Below are positions 50,922 through 59,315 of a DNA stretch of 64,000 bases, piece by piece. Positions within the stretch are counted from its first letter, which is position 1; each line of letters begins with the position of its first letter. Made by a program: the position numbers and the translations under genes. The notes beneath the pieces were generated by a model. The model saw only the letters and a program-made list of their open reading frames with translations. It was not told the DNA's origin and did no database searches. This stretch comes from JBBSNV01 sp964458605. GTDB lineage: Bacteria; Pseudomonadota; Alphaproteobacteria; Reyranellales; JAQSWP01. The stretch is from NCBI GenBank assembly GCA_964458605.1, contig CAYWLS010000008.1:1-64000 (forward strand). The letters run 5' to 3'.

Positions 50922-53029
50922 GCGACCTCCCTGGCGCTGGCCGCGGCGCGACGCCGCGTCAGGGCGATATAGCCCAGGCCGTTGATCTGGGCGGTGAAGG
51001 CGCCGGTGATGAGGGTCGAGGTCTCGTCCTCGGCGATCACCGCCGGTCCCTCGACGATCTCGCCCGGCGCCAGTTCGGCGCGCCAATAGACCGGCACGCC
51101 GATGAAGCGGCCTTGCATGGCATCGAAGATGTCGCGCCGGCTTTGCGCCTTGGCGGCGCGCGTCGCCGGCGAGGGCGGACAGCGCCTGGCCGCGGGAGGC
51201 TGATCGGACAGGCGCAAGGTCCAGCTCAGCACCTCGATGCCAAGGCCGGGAATGGTGCGGCCGAACAGGGCGCGATAGGCCGCCTCGAAAGCTTCGGCGA
51301 ATTGCTGCGCCGAACTTGCGCGATAGGGTCCGGCCGGCAGATGGACGGCGATCTCGTGGCCCTGGCCGTGATAGCGCATATCGGCGGTGCGCACCTCGCG
51401 CAGGGCGGCGCTGCGCGCGCCCGGCTCGACCACCGCCTGGGCCTCGGCACGCATGCCGTCGAACAGGGCATTGATCGCCGGGGCGTCGAACGCGTCCAGC
51501 CTCATGTAGCGGCTGCGCACCACTTCGTAGGCTACCGGCGCCGCCAGGAAGCCGACCGCCGAGCCGACGCCGGCGCCGGTCGGAATGATGACGCTGTCGA
51601 TGCCCAGCTTCTCGGCCAGACGCGCCGCGTGCAGCGGCGCTGCGCCACCGAAGGCGATCAGGGTGCGGTCGCCCAATTCCTTGCCGCGCTCCACGGCGTG
51701 GACGCGGGCGGCGTTGGCCATATTCTCCTCGACCACCTCGCAGATGCCGAACGCCGCCTCCTCGAGGCCGAGCTTCAGCCTGGCGCCGATGCGCTGGGCG
51801 ATGGCCTGCGCCGCCTTGTCGCGATCGAGCGCGATGGTGCCGCCGGCAAAGCGCGTCGGGTCGATGCGACCCATGGCGACGTCGGCATCGGTCACGGTGG
51901 CGTCCTCGCCGCCGCGGCCATAGCAGGCCGGGCCAGGCTCGGAGGCCGCGCTCTCGGGACCGACCTGGATGCGCTGCAAGGCGTCGATGCTGGCGATCGA
52001 GCCGCCGCCGGTGCCGATCTCCACCATCTCGATCACCGGAATGCGCAGCGGCAGGCCGGAGCCCTTCTGGAAGCGATATTGCCGCGCCACCTCGAAGCTG
52101 CGCGACTGTTGCGGCTGGCCGTCGTCGATCAGGCAGATCTTGGCGGTGGTGCCGCCCATATCGAAGGACAGCACGCGGTCGAGGCCGCATTCCTCGGCCA
52201 CGCGCGCGGCCAGGATGGCGCCGCCGGCCGGCCCGGACTCGACCAGGCGGATCGGGAAGCGCCGCGCCATCTCGATGGTGGTGAGCCCGCCGCCGGAGGT
52301 CATCAGATAGACCGGCGCCGCGATTCCGCGCTCGCGCAGCAGCTTCTCCAGCCGGCCGAGATAGCCCGCCATCACCGGCTGCACATAGGCGTTGGCGCAG
52401 GCGGTCGAAAGACGCTCGTATTCGCGCATCTCCGGACACACTTCGCTCGACAGGGTGATCGACAGCTCCGGCATCGCCGCAGCGAAGATCTCGCGCAGGC
52501 GGCGCTCGTGATCGGCGTTGACGTAGGAATGGATCAGGCCGATCGCCAGGCTCTGGATGCCGTGCTGCTTCAGCACCGGCACCAGCGCCTTGGCCGCTGC
52601 CTCGTCCAGCGGCAGCAATACGTTGCCCTTGGCATCGACGCGCTCCGGCACTTCCAGGCGCAGCGCCCGCGCCACCAGCGGCGGCGGCTTGTCGATCATC
52701 ACGTCGTATTGCTCGAAGCGATGCTCGTAGGCCATCTCCAGCGCGTCGCGGAAGCCCCTGGTGGTGACCAACGCCGTGGGCGAACCCTTGCGTTCGATGA
52801 TGGCGTTGGTTGCCAGGGTCGTGCCGTGCACCATCACTTCGATGCCGGCCGGCTTGACCCCGGCGCGTTCGAGCAGGATGGCGATGCCGTTCATCACGCC
52901 CTGTTCGGGCGCGCGCGGCGTGGTCAGGATCTTGTGGCTGAACCTTCCCAGCGGCGTTTCCAGCGCCAGGTCCGTGAAAGTTCCGCCGATATCGACCGCC
53001 AGCCTGATGGCGTCCAGTTTGCCGCTCAT
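50918..53029 (-). CDS. hyuA: Hydantoinase/oxoprolinase subunit A
   Basis: 703 residues. Actin-like ATPase fold: DIGGTFTDL (13-21), VHGTTLATNAIIERKG, YVQPVMAGYLGRLEKLLRER, SFDMGGTTAKICLID, EIGTGGGSIASID, FGGAAPLHAARLAEKLG, and the Hyd_A C-terminal region. Phosphorylates or activates the cyclic amide with ATP for hydrolysis with HyuB. Overlaps the LLM-2 gene upstream and hyuB downstream by four bases each. Substrate open: hydantoin, N-methylhydantoin, oxoproline or another lactam. Confidence 0.92.
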   Translation of the reverse strand: MSGKLDAIRLAVDIGGTFTDLALETPLGRFSHKILTTPRAPEQGVMNGIAILLERAGVKPAGIEVMVHGTTLATNAIIERKGSPTALVTTRGFRDALEMAYEHRFEQYDVMIDKPPPLVARALRLEVPERVDAKGNVLLPLDEAAAKALVPVLKQHGIQSLAIGLIHSYVNADHERRLREIFAAAMPELSITLSSEVCPEMREYERLSTACANAYVQPVMAGYLGRLEKLLRERGIAAPVYLMTSGGGLTTIEMARRFPIRLVESGPAGGAILAARVAEECGLDRVLSFDMGGTTAKICLIDDGQPQQSRSFEVARQYRFQKGSGLPLRIPVIEMVEIGTGGGSIASIDALQRIQVGPESAASEPGPACYGRGGEDATVTDADVAMGRIDPTRFAGGTIALDRDKAAQAIAQRIGARLKLGLEEAAFGICEVVEENMANAARVHAVERGKELGDRTLIAFGGAAPLHAARLAEKLGIDSVIIPTGAGVGSAVGFLAAPVAYEVVRSRYMRLDAFDAPAINALFDGMRAEAQAVVEPGARSAALREVRTADMRYHGQGHEIAVHLPAGPYRASSAQQFAEAFEAAYRALFGRTIPGLGIEVLSWTLRLSDQPPAARRCPPSPATRAAKAQSRRDIFDAMQGRFIGVPVYWRAELAPGEIVEGPAVIAEDETSTLITGAFTAQINGLGYIALTRRRAAASAREVA

Positions 53030-54078
53030 TGCGCTCTACCCGATGATGCGCTGCGCGCCACGGCGCCGTGGCTCGGCGCTCCGGCCTGGCGCAATCCTTC
53101 CGCCAGGGTCCGCACGTTGTTTTCCCAGTCGTACTTGGCGACCACCTCGAGCGACGGACGGGCGCCCATGATGTGCGCGCCGGCCTGCTCCAGCGCCCGC
53201 ATGCGCGCCACGCAATGATCGCGCGGCCCGACGATCGCCAGCTTGTCGATGACGCCGTTGGGCACCAGCTCGGGCGTGATCTGGCCCTGGCCATGTCGGA
53301 CCGCGGCGTGGACCGCCTGCCAGCGTTCCTGCTCGATGCCCATCCTGGCGCGCAACGCCTTGTGCGTGATGGCGATCGAGCGCGAGACGATGGTGCGGAT
53401 GGTGTCGTAGGCCGGCCCGGGATCGTCGGTGCATACCATGATGTTCCAGGCCACCAGCTTGACGGCATCCGGATCGCGTCCTGCCTGCTCGGCACCCTGG
53501 CGCACCCAGGCGGCGACCTGCGCCATGGCTTCGGGCTCGGCGACGTTGCCGACGATCACGCCGTCGGCGATCTCGCCGGCCATGACGAAGGCGTCGCGAT
53601 GGGTGCTGGCGACGTAGATCGGCGGTCGTCGCGTCGGCACGAACATCAGCCGCGCCTTGTCGAGCTTGAACACCGGATTTTCGAACGTCACCGTCTCGCC
53701 GTTCATCAGCTTCTTCATCACCGCGATGCAGTCGCGGGTAGTGGCGACGAACTCGCCGTCATTGGCGCCGATCGCGCCGCGCGTCGACTTCAGCCCCGCG
53801 CCGATGCCGAATACGATGTCGCCCTGGCGCAGGTCGGCCGCGGTGCACACGGCGCGCGTCAACTGCATGGGATGGCGGGTGTACGGGTTGGCGATGCCGA
53901 CGCCCAGGCCGATCCTGTCGGTGCGGCTGGCGATCGATCCCAGCAGCACGTAGGGATCGCGCATGAAGGCTTCGTCGGGAATCCAGACCCGGTCGCAGCC
54001 CCAGTCCTGCGCGCGCGCCACCGCATCGCCCGCCTGTTGCACGGTCATGTTGGGGATCAGGCAGAAGGTGAACTGCAT
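53026..54078 (-). CDS. Luciferase-like (LLM-class) flavin-dependent oxidoreductase 2
   Basis: 350 residues, methylene-tetrahydromethanopterin-reductase-like branch: QDWGCDRVWIPDEAFMRDPY, IGLGVGIANPYTRHPMQLTR, GDIVFGIGAGLKS, PTRRPPIYVAS and EIADGVIVGN. Translationally coupled to hyuA (ATGA), so its product probably is, or is made from, the HyuAB substrate. First gene of the operon; the 167-bp spacer upstream (54079-54245) carries the conserved 44-bp element. Confidence 0.88.
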   Translation of the reverse strand: MQFTFCLIPNMTVQQAGDAVARAQDWGCDRVWIPDEAFMRDPYVLLGSIASRTDRIGLGVGIANPYTRHPMQLTRAVCTAADLRQGDIVFGIGAGLKSTRGAIGANDGEFVATTRDCIAVMKKLMNGETVTFENPVFKLDKARLMFVPTRRPPIYVASTHRDAFVMAGEIADGVIVGNVAEPEAMAQVAAWVRQGAEQAGRDPDAVKLVAWNIMVCTDDPGPAYDTIRTIVSRSIAITHKALRARMGIEQERWQAVHAAVRHGQGQITPELVPNGVIDKLAIVGPRDHCVARMRALEQAGAHIMGARPSLEVVAKYDWENNVRTLAEGLRQAGAPSHGAVARSASSGRAQ

Positions 54079-54207
54079 CGCCGCTTACCGCTCAATCCCC
54101 GACCGAATCGCTGAACTTGTACAAGGCCTTGGCCCGACGCGCCGGCCGGGCCACCGCGCGGCCGCCGATTTGCCGCGCAAGCTATTGATGCAGTTTGCTT
54201 TTCCATG

Positions 54208-54251
54208 GGTCAAATATCCGTTTATCGCAGCCCAATTCATTCCGGTTATGC
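54208..54251 (-). promoter_or_regulatory. 44-bp conserved element, copy 1 (before LLM-2/hyuAB)
   Basis: Begins GGTCAAATATCC (54208-54219, plus-strand reading) and ends ATTCAT-N-TATGC-like. By hand alignment it matches 60984-61027 at 29 of 44 positions without gaps, including 12 of 12 at one end and TATGC at the other. It overlaps the last codons of the M20 gene. On the minus strand the conserved block reads GGATATTTGACC, which contains a possible -35 TTGACC. The second copy lies before the dpp operon. Confidence 0.55.
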
Positions 54252-55436
54252 AGCCCGGCCCTTGGCCAGGAAGGTCTCCGCCACCGTTACCCAGAAGCTG
54301 GCGCCCAAGGTCAGGATGCGATCGTTGAAATCGTAGTTTGGGTTGTGCACGGCGCAGCCGCCTTCGCCCACGCCCGGGCCTACCCCGTTGCCGATCTGGA
54401 TATGCGCTCCCGAGCAGGCCTGCAGCATGAACGCCACGTCGTCGGCGGCCATGCTGGGCGGGTGATCGAGCAGCACGTTGTCCTGGCCGACCACCTTGGC
54501 CGCGGCCGCCACAGCGATGCCGGCTTCGTCGGCGCTGTTGATGGTCGGCGGGTAGCCGTAGATGTACTTCAGGACGCCTTTGGCATTGTGCGCGGCGCAA
54601 ACGCCTTCGACGATCTGGCGCATGCGGCGTTCGATCAGCTGCTGCACCTCCGGGGTGAAGGCGCGCGTCGTGCCGCCCAGCTTCACTTCGCCCGGGATGA
54701 TGTTGTAGGCCGCACCGCCATGGATCTGCGTGACGCTGACCACCGCCGATTGCAGCGGATCGACGTTGCGGGTGACGATGCCCTGCAGCGCGCCCACCAC
54801 TTCGCAGGCGACCAGCACCGGATCGACGCCCTGGTGCGGGAACGCGCCGTGGGAGCCGGTGCCGGCGATCGTGATCTCGAACTTGTCGGAGGAGGCCAGC
54901 AACGGCCCGGAGCGCACGGCGAATTTGCCGACCGGTATGCCGGGCAGGTTGTGCAGTCCAAACACCGCATCGCACGGAAACTTCTCGAACAGCCCTTGCT
55001 CGATCATCAGCTTGCCGCCGCCCTCGCCTTCCTCGGCCGGCTGGAAGATCAGATGCACCGTGCCGTCGAAATTGCGGTGCTGCGCCAGGTGTCGCGCCGC
55101 GCCCAACAGCATCACCGTGTGGCCGTCATGGCCGCAGGCATGCATCACGCCGTCATGCCTGGAGCGATGCTCGAAGCTGTTGAGTTCCTGCAACGGCAGC
55201 GCATCCATGTCGGCGCGCAGCCCCACTGCCCTGTTGCCGCTGCCGTTCCGAACCACGCCGACGACGCCGGTCCTGGCCAGGCCGGCATGCACCTCTATGC
55301 CCCAGGAGCGCAGCTTGTCGGCGACGAATGCCGCGGTGCGGTTCTCCTGGTAGGCCATTTCCGGATGCGCATGCAGGTCGCGCCGCCATGCCACCATCTC
55401 GTCGTGGAACGACTGGATGTTGTCGATCTCGCTCAT
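54246..55436 (-). CDS. M20-family amidohydrolase (hippurate/N-acyl amino acid hydrolase type)
   Basis: 396 residues, dinuclear-metal M20D peptidase fold: LHAHPEMAYQE (21-31), RADMDALP (74-81), metal ligands in ACGHDGH (100-106), PAEEGEGG (133-140). The dimerisation domain has GTGSHGAFPH and the C-terminal ligand region HNPNYDFND. Hydrolyses an N-acyl or N-aryl-acyl amide. Cytoplasmic (no signal). Its ATG overlaps the dppF stop (ATGA), so it is the last gene of the dpp operon and very likely cleaves what that importer brings in. Confidence 0.92.
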   Translation of the reverse strand: MSEIDNIQSFHDEMVAWRRDLHAHPEMAYQENRTAAFVADKLRSWGIEVHAGLARTGVVGVVRNGSGNRAVGLRADMDALPLQELNSFEHRSRHDGVMHACGHDGHTVMLLGAARHLAQHRNFDGTVHLIFQPAEEGEGGGKLMIEQGLFEKFPCDAVFGLHNLPGIPVGKFAVRSGPLLASSDKFEITIAGTGSHGAFPHQGVDPVLVACEVVGALQGIVTRNVDPLQSAVVSVTQIHGGAAYNIIPGEVKLGGTTRAFTPEVQQLIERRMRQIVEGVCAAHNAKGVLKYIYGYPPTINSADEAGIAVAAAAKVVGQDNVLLDHPPSMAADDVAFMLQACSGAHIQIGNGVGPGVGEGGCAVHNPNYDFNDRILTLGASFWVTVAETFLAKGRAA

Positions 55437-56455
55437 TGGGCGGTCTCCTGGGCAAGCGGTTGGCGCAGATGGCAGGCGGCGAAATGGCCGGGCGCCATCT
55501 CGAGCAGCTTGGGCGCTTCGACACGGCAGCGGTCGAAGGCGTAGGGACAGCGTGTGTGGAAGCGGCAGCCCGGCGGCGGATTGGCCGGGCTGGGCACGTC
55601 GCCGCGCAGGCCGGCCTGCGGCCGCGGCGCGTCGGGATCGGGCACGGGGACGGCCTTCAGCAGCGCTTCGGTATAGGGGTGCAGAGGCATGGCGAAGATC
55701 GCGCGCTTGGGCGCCATTTCGACGACTTGTCCCAGATACATCACAGCCACGCGGTGGCTGATGTGCTCGACCACCGCCAGATCGTGCGCCACGAACAGAT
55801 AAGACAGGCCGAGTTCGGCCTGCAGATCCATCAGCAGATTTATCACCTGCGCCTGCACCGATACGTCCAGCGCCGAGACCGGCTCGTCGCACACGATCAG
55901 GCTGGGCTCCAGCGCCAAGGCGCGGGCGATGCCGATGCGCTGGCGCTGGCCGCCGGAGAATTCGTGCGGAAACCTGGCCATCTGGTCCGGCCGCAGGCCG
56001 ACCCGGGCGAAGAGCTGGCGCACCTTGTCTTGGCGCTCGGTCGCATTGCCGACGCCGAAATTGAGCAGCGGCTCGCCCACGATATCCCCTGCCCGCAACC
56101 GCGGATTGAGCGAGGAATAGGGGTCCTGGAACACCACCTGCATCCGCCGGCGCCGCTCCCGCATCCGCTCGGCGGGCAGATGGGTGATATCCTCGCCGTG
56201 CAACTCGATGCGCCCAGCGGTCGGCTCGATCAGCCGCAGGATCGATTTGGCCGCGGTGGACTTGCCGCAACCGCTCTCGCCCACCAGCCCCAGGGTCTCG
56301 CCGACGCCGATCTCGAAGGAAATGTCGTCCACGGCATAGACGTGGCCCACCGTGCGCAGCAGCAATCCGCGACGGATCGGATAGTGCTTCTTCAGGCCGC
56401 TGACGCGCAGCAGCGGTGTCTGCGATTTCTGCTGCGGCAGTGCGTCAGGCGACAT
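55433..56455 (-). CDS. dppF: Dpp/Opp-type ABC transporter ATP-binding protein DppF
   Basis: 340 residues from ATG 56453-56455, which has a perfect GGGAGG site; it overlaps dppD by 11 bp. Walker A GESGCGKST, Q-loop VFQDPYSSLNPR, signature FSGGQRQRIG, Walker B SLIVCDEPVSALDVS. The C-terminal oligopeptide_HPY region has cysteines in FHTRCPYAFDRC and FAACHL, likely Fe-S or metal binding. Confidence 0.94.
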   Translation of the reverse strand: MSPDALPQQKSQTPLLRVSGLKKHYPIRRGLLLRTVGHVYAVDDISFEIGVGETLGLVGESGCGKSTAAKSILRLIEPTAGRIELHGEDITHLPAERMRERRRRMQVVFQDPYSSLNPRLRAGDIVGEPLLNFGVGNATERQDKVRQLFARVGLRPDQMARFPHEFSGGQRQRIGIARALALEPSLIVCDEPVSALDVSVQAQVINLLMDLQAELGLSYLFVAHDLAVVEHISHRVAVMYLGQVVEMAPKRAIFAMPLHPYTEALLKAVPVPDPDAPRPQAGLRGDVPSPANPPPGCRFHTRCPYAFDRCRVEAPKLLEMAPGHFAACHLRQPLAQETAQ

Positions 56456-57476
56456 GGCCGGCCTCCCAGCACGCCACGACATGGCCATTGCCGAAATCCC
56501 GCAATTCGGGCGCTTCGCGCCTACAGCGTTCCTGGACGAAGGCGCAACGCGCGGCGAAGGCGCAGCCGATGCGCAGCGCGCCCGGCGGCGGCACCATGCC
56601 GGGAATCTCGTTCAGCCGCGCCGTCGCCTGCTCCCCTTCGCGGCTCAGTCGCGGCATCGAGGCCAACAGGCCCTGCGTATAGGGATGCAGCGGCCGGGCA
56701 AACAGCTGCCGGACTTCCGCCTCCTCGACCTTGCGGCCGGCATACATCACCACTACCCGTTCGCAGGTCTGCGCCACCACGCCCAGATCGTGGGTGATCA
56801 GCATGATGGTGGTGCCCAGCCTGTCCTTCAGCTCCAGCATCAGGTCGATGATCTGCGCCTGGATCGTGACGTCGAGGGCGGTGGTCGGTTCGTCGGCGAT
56901 CAGCACCTTGGGGTCGCAGGCCAGCGCGATGGCGATCATGACGCGCTGGCGCATGCCGCCGGAAAGCTGGTGCGGATATTCCGCCATGCGCCGCTCGGGG
57001 TCGGGAATGTTCACCATGCGCAGCATCTCCACGCCGCGCGCCCAGGCCTCGGTACGGGACACGCCGCGGTGCAGCCGTACGGTCTCGGCCAGTTGCCGGC
57101 CGATCTTCAGCACCGGATTGAGCGAGGTCATCGGCTCCTGGAAGATCATGCCGATCTCGTTGCCACGCAGCTTGCGCATCGCGGCATCGTCGAGCCGTGC
57201 CAGATCCTGCCCGGCGAATCGGACGGCACCTTGGGCGATGCGTGCGCCCTTGGGCAGCAGGCGCATGATCGACAGCGCCGTGACGCTCTTGCCGCAACCC
57301 GATTCGCCCACCACGCCCAGGGTCTCGCCGCGCCGCAGGGCAAAGGACAGGCCGTCGATCGCCGACGTGGCGTTGCCGTCGCGATCGGCGAACTCGACGT
57401 GCAGGTCGCGGATCTCGAGCACGGCGGCATGGTCGGCCACCACCTCCATGACGGGGCGGCTGGATGGCGCGTTCAT
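56445..57476 (-). CDS. dppD: Dpp/Opp-type ABC transporter ATP-binding protein DppD
   Basis: 343 residues from ATG 57474-57476 (overlaps the dppC stop, ATGA). Walker A GESGCGKSV, IFQEPMTSLNPVLKIGRQLA, signature LSGGMRQRVM, Walker B VLIADEPTTALDVT, and C-terminal cysteines in FAARCAFVQERC. The open frame upstream is a shadow of dppC. Confidence 0.94.
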   Translation of the reverse strand: MNAPSSRPVMEVVADHAAVLEIRDLHVEFADRDGNATSAIDGLSFALRRGETLGVVGESGCGKSVTALSIMRLLPKGARIAQGAVRFAGQDLARLDDAAMRKLRGNEIGMIFQEPMTSLNPVLKIGRQLAETVRLHRGVSRTEAWARGVEMLRMVNIPDPERRMAEYPHQLSGGMRQRVMIAIALACDPKVLIADEPTTALDVTIQAQIIDLMLELKDRLGTTIMLITHDLGVVAQTCERVVVMYAGRKVEEAEVRQLFARPLHPYTQGLLASMPRLSREGEQATARLNEIPGMVPPPGALRIGCAFAARCAFVQERCRREAPELRDFGNGHVVACWEAGHVA

Positions 57477-58351
57477 GCGCGGCGCACCGCACGCGGATCG
57501 AAGGCATCGCGCAGCCCGTCGCCCAGCAGGTTGATGGAAAAGACCATCAATCCCAGGAACGCGCCGGGAAACAGGATCAGCCAGATGGCAATCAGCACCA
57601 GGGTGCGGCCTTCGGCCATGATATTGCCCCAGCTCGGAATCTCCGGCGGGATGCCCGCTCCCAGGAAGCTGAGATAGGCCTCGATGATCACCGCCGAGGC
57701 GAGCACGAAAGTGGCCTGGACGATCACCGGCGCCAGGGCATTGGGCAGGATATGGCGCCACAGGATGCGGTGCAGCCTGGTCCCCGAGGCGATGCAGGCT
57801 TCGATATAGGTCTGTTCGCGGATGGTCAGCACCACGCCCCGCACCACCCGCACCATGCGCGGAATTTCGGCCACGGTGATGGCGAAGATCACCGTGCCGA
57901 TACCGGCCCTGGTCAGCGCCATGATGGCGATCGCCAGCAGCACGCCGGGAATCGCCATCATGCCGTCCATAACCCGCATGATCACGGCATCGGCGGCGCG
58001 CAGGTAGCCGCTCACCAGGCCGATGGCCAGCCCGATCAGGGTGGTGAACACGGCAACCGCGAAGCCCACGGCCAGCGACACGCGCCCGCCATAGAGCGTG
58101 CGCGCCAGCACGTCGCGGCCGAAGCCGTCGGTACCGAACCAGTGTTCGGCCGAAGGCGGCCTGATGCGGTTGGCGGTGTCGATCGCCACCGGATCGTAGC
58201 CGGTCAGCAGCGGCGCGCCCGCCGCCACCAGCAGCATCGCGATCAGCATCGCTCCGCCCGCCACGGCCAGCGGATAGCGCCGCCAAAGGCGTCGCAGCGT
58301 GCCGCGCTGGGGCCGGGCCGGACCATCGGCCGCAATCGAGATTTCCGCCAT
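57473..58351 (-). CDS. dppC: Dpp/Opp-type ABC transporter permease DppC
   Basis: 292 residues. Cytosolic N-terminus, first helix at about 28-50, then the signature FGTDGFGRDVLARTLYGGRV before the permease core, and the EAA loop YIEACIASGTRLHRILWRHI. Inner membrane. Confidence 0.94.
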   Translation of the reverse strand: MAEISIAADGPARPQRGTLRRLWRRYPLAVAGGAMLIAMLLVAAGAPLLTGYDPVAIDTANRIRPPSAEHWFGTDGFGRDVLARTLYGGRVSLAVGFAVAVFTTLIGLAIGLVSGYLRAADAVIMRVMDGMMAIPGVLLAIAIMALTRAGIGTVIFAITVAEIPRMVRVVRGVVLTIREQTYIEACIASGTRLHRILWRHILPNALAPVIVQATFVLASAVIIEAYLSFLGAGIPPEIPSWGNIMAEGRTLVLIAIWLILFPGAFLGLMVFSINLLGDGLRDAFDPRAVRRA

Positions 58352-58354
58352 GAC

Positions 58355-59296
58355 TCAATACCGGATACGCGGATCGAGCACGGTGTAGACGATGTCGATC
58401 GCGAGATTGATGAACACGTAGAAGAAGGAAAAGAACAGCAGGACGCCCTGGATCACCGGGAAGTCGTGGCGCAGCAGCGCATCGACGGTCAGCCGGCCGA
58501 TGCCGGGGATGGCGAACACGCTTTCCGTCACCACGACGCCGCCGATCAGGATGGCGATGCCGGTACCGATGGTCGTGACGATCGGCACCGCGGCATTCTT
58601 CAGCGCGTGCCAGAACAGCACCTGGCTCGAAGTCAGGCCCTTGGCGCGCGCCGTGCGGATATAGTCCTGGTTCAGCACCTCCAGGAACGAGGAGCGCGTC
58701 ATGCGCGCCAGCAGCGCAGTGTAGAGCAGGCCCAGGCTGATCGTGGGCAGCACCATGTGCAACATGAACGGCGACAGGCCGTCGGCGATGCTGCGATAGC
58801 CCTGCACCGGCAGGATCGGCCATTCCAGGCCGAAGGCATAGACCAGGGCATAGGAGATCACGAACACCGGCAGCGAGAAGGCCAGCACCGCCACCGCCAT
58901 CAGGCTGCGGTCGATCCAGGTGCCGGCATGCCAGGCCGCCAGGGTGCCGAGCGGCACGGCCACGAGCACGGCGAACAGGATCACCGTCAGGGTCAGCATC
59001 AGGGTCGGCTCGAGCCGCTGCACGATCAGCTTGCCGACCGGCACGTTATTGAAGATCGATATGCCGAAATCGCCGTGCAGGATGCCTGCCGCCCAGGACA
59101 TGAACTGCTCCGCCAGCGGCCGGTCGAGGCCGAGCTTGGCGCGCACGGCTTCGATCTGATCGGCGCTGGCGGTATCGCCGGCAATGATCGCGGCGGGATC
59201 GCCGCCGGCGACATGCAGCATCATGAACACCACCAGCGCGATCACCGCCACGACCGGTACGGTCGCGAGAATCCTCCGGCCGATATAGGCGTACAT
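58355..59296 (-). CDS. dppB: Dpp/Opp-type ABC transporter permease DppB
   Basis: 313 residues. N-terminal helix YIGRRILATVPVVAVIALVV, conserved LGLDRPLAEQFMSWAAGILH, then GDFGISIFNNVPV and the EAA loop DYIRTARAKGLTSSQVLFWH. Three bp before dppC. Confidence 0.94.
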   Translation of the reverse strand: MYAYIGRRILATVPVVAVIALVVFMMLHVAGGDPAAIIAGDTASADQIEAVRAKLGLDRPLAEQFMSWAAGILHGDFGISIFNNVPVGKLIVQRLEPTLMLTLTVILFAVLVAVPLGTLAAWHAGTWIDRSLMAVAVLAFSLPVFVISYALVYAFGLEWPILPVQGYRSIADGLSPFMLHMVLPTISLGLLYTALLARMTRSSFLEVLNQDYIRTARAKGLTSSQVLFWHALKNAAVPIVTTIGTGIAILIGGVVVTESVFAIPGIGRLTVDALLRHDFPVIQGVLLFFSFFYVFINLAIDIVYTVLDPRIRY

Positions 59297-59315
59297 CTAC
59301 CCGACGAAGACCCCG

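Noticed and set aside
49191..53495. 1434-residue open frame over hyuB and upstream
   Set aside because: HyuB begins at 50921 with the family N-terminus; upstream of that the same frame is a shadow of hyuA and LLM-2.
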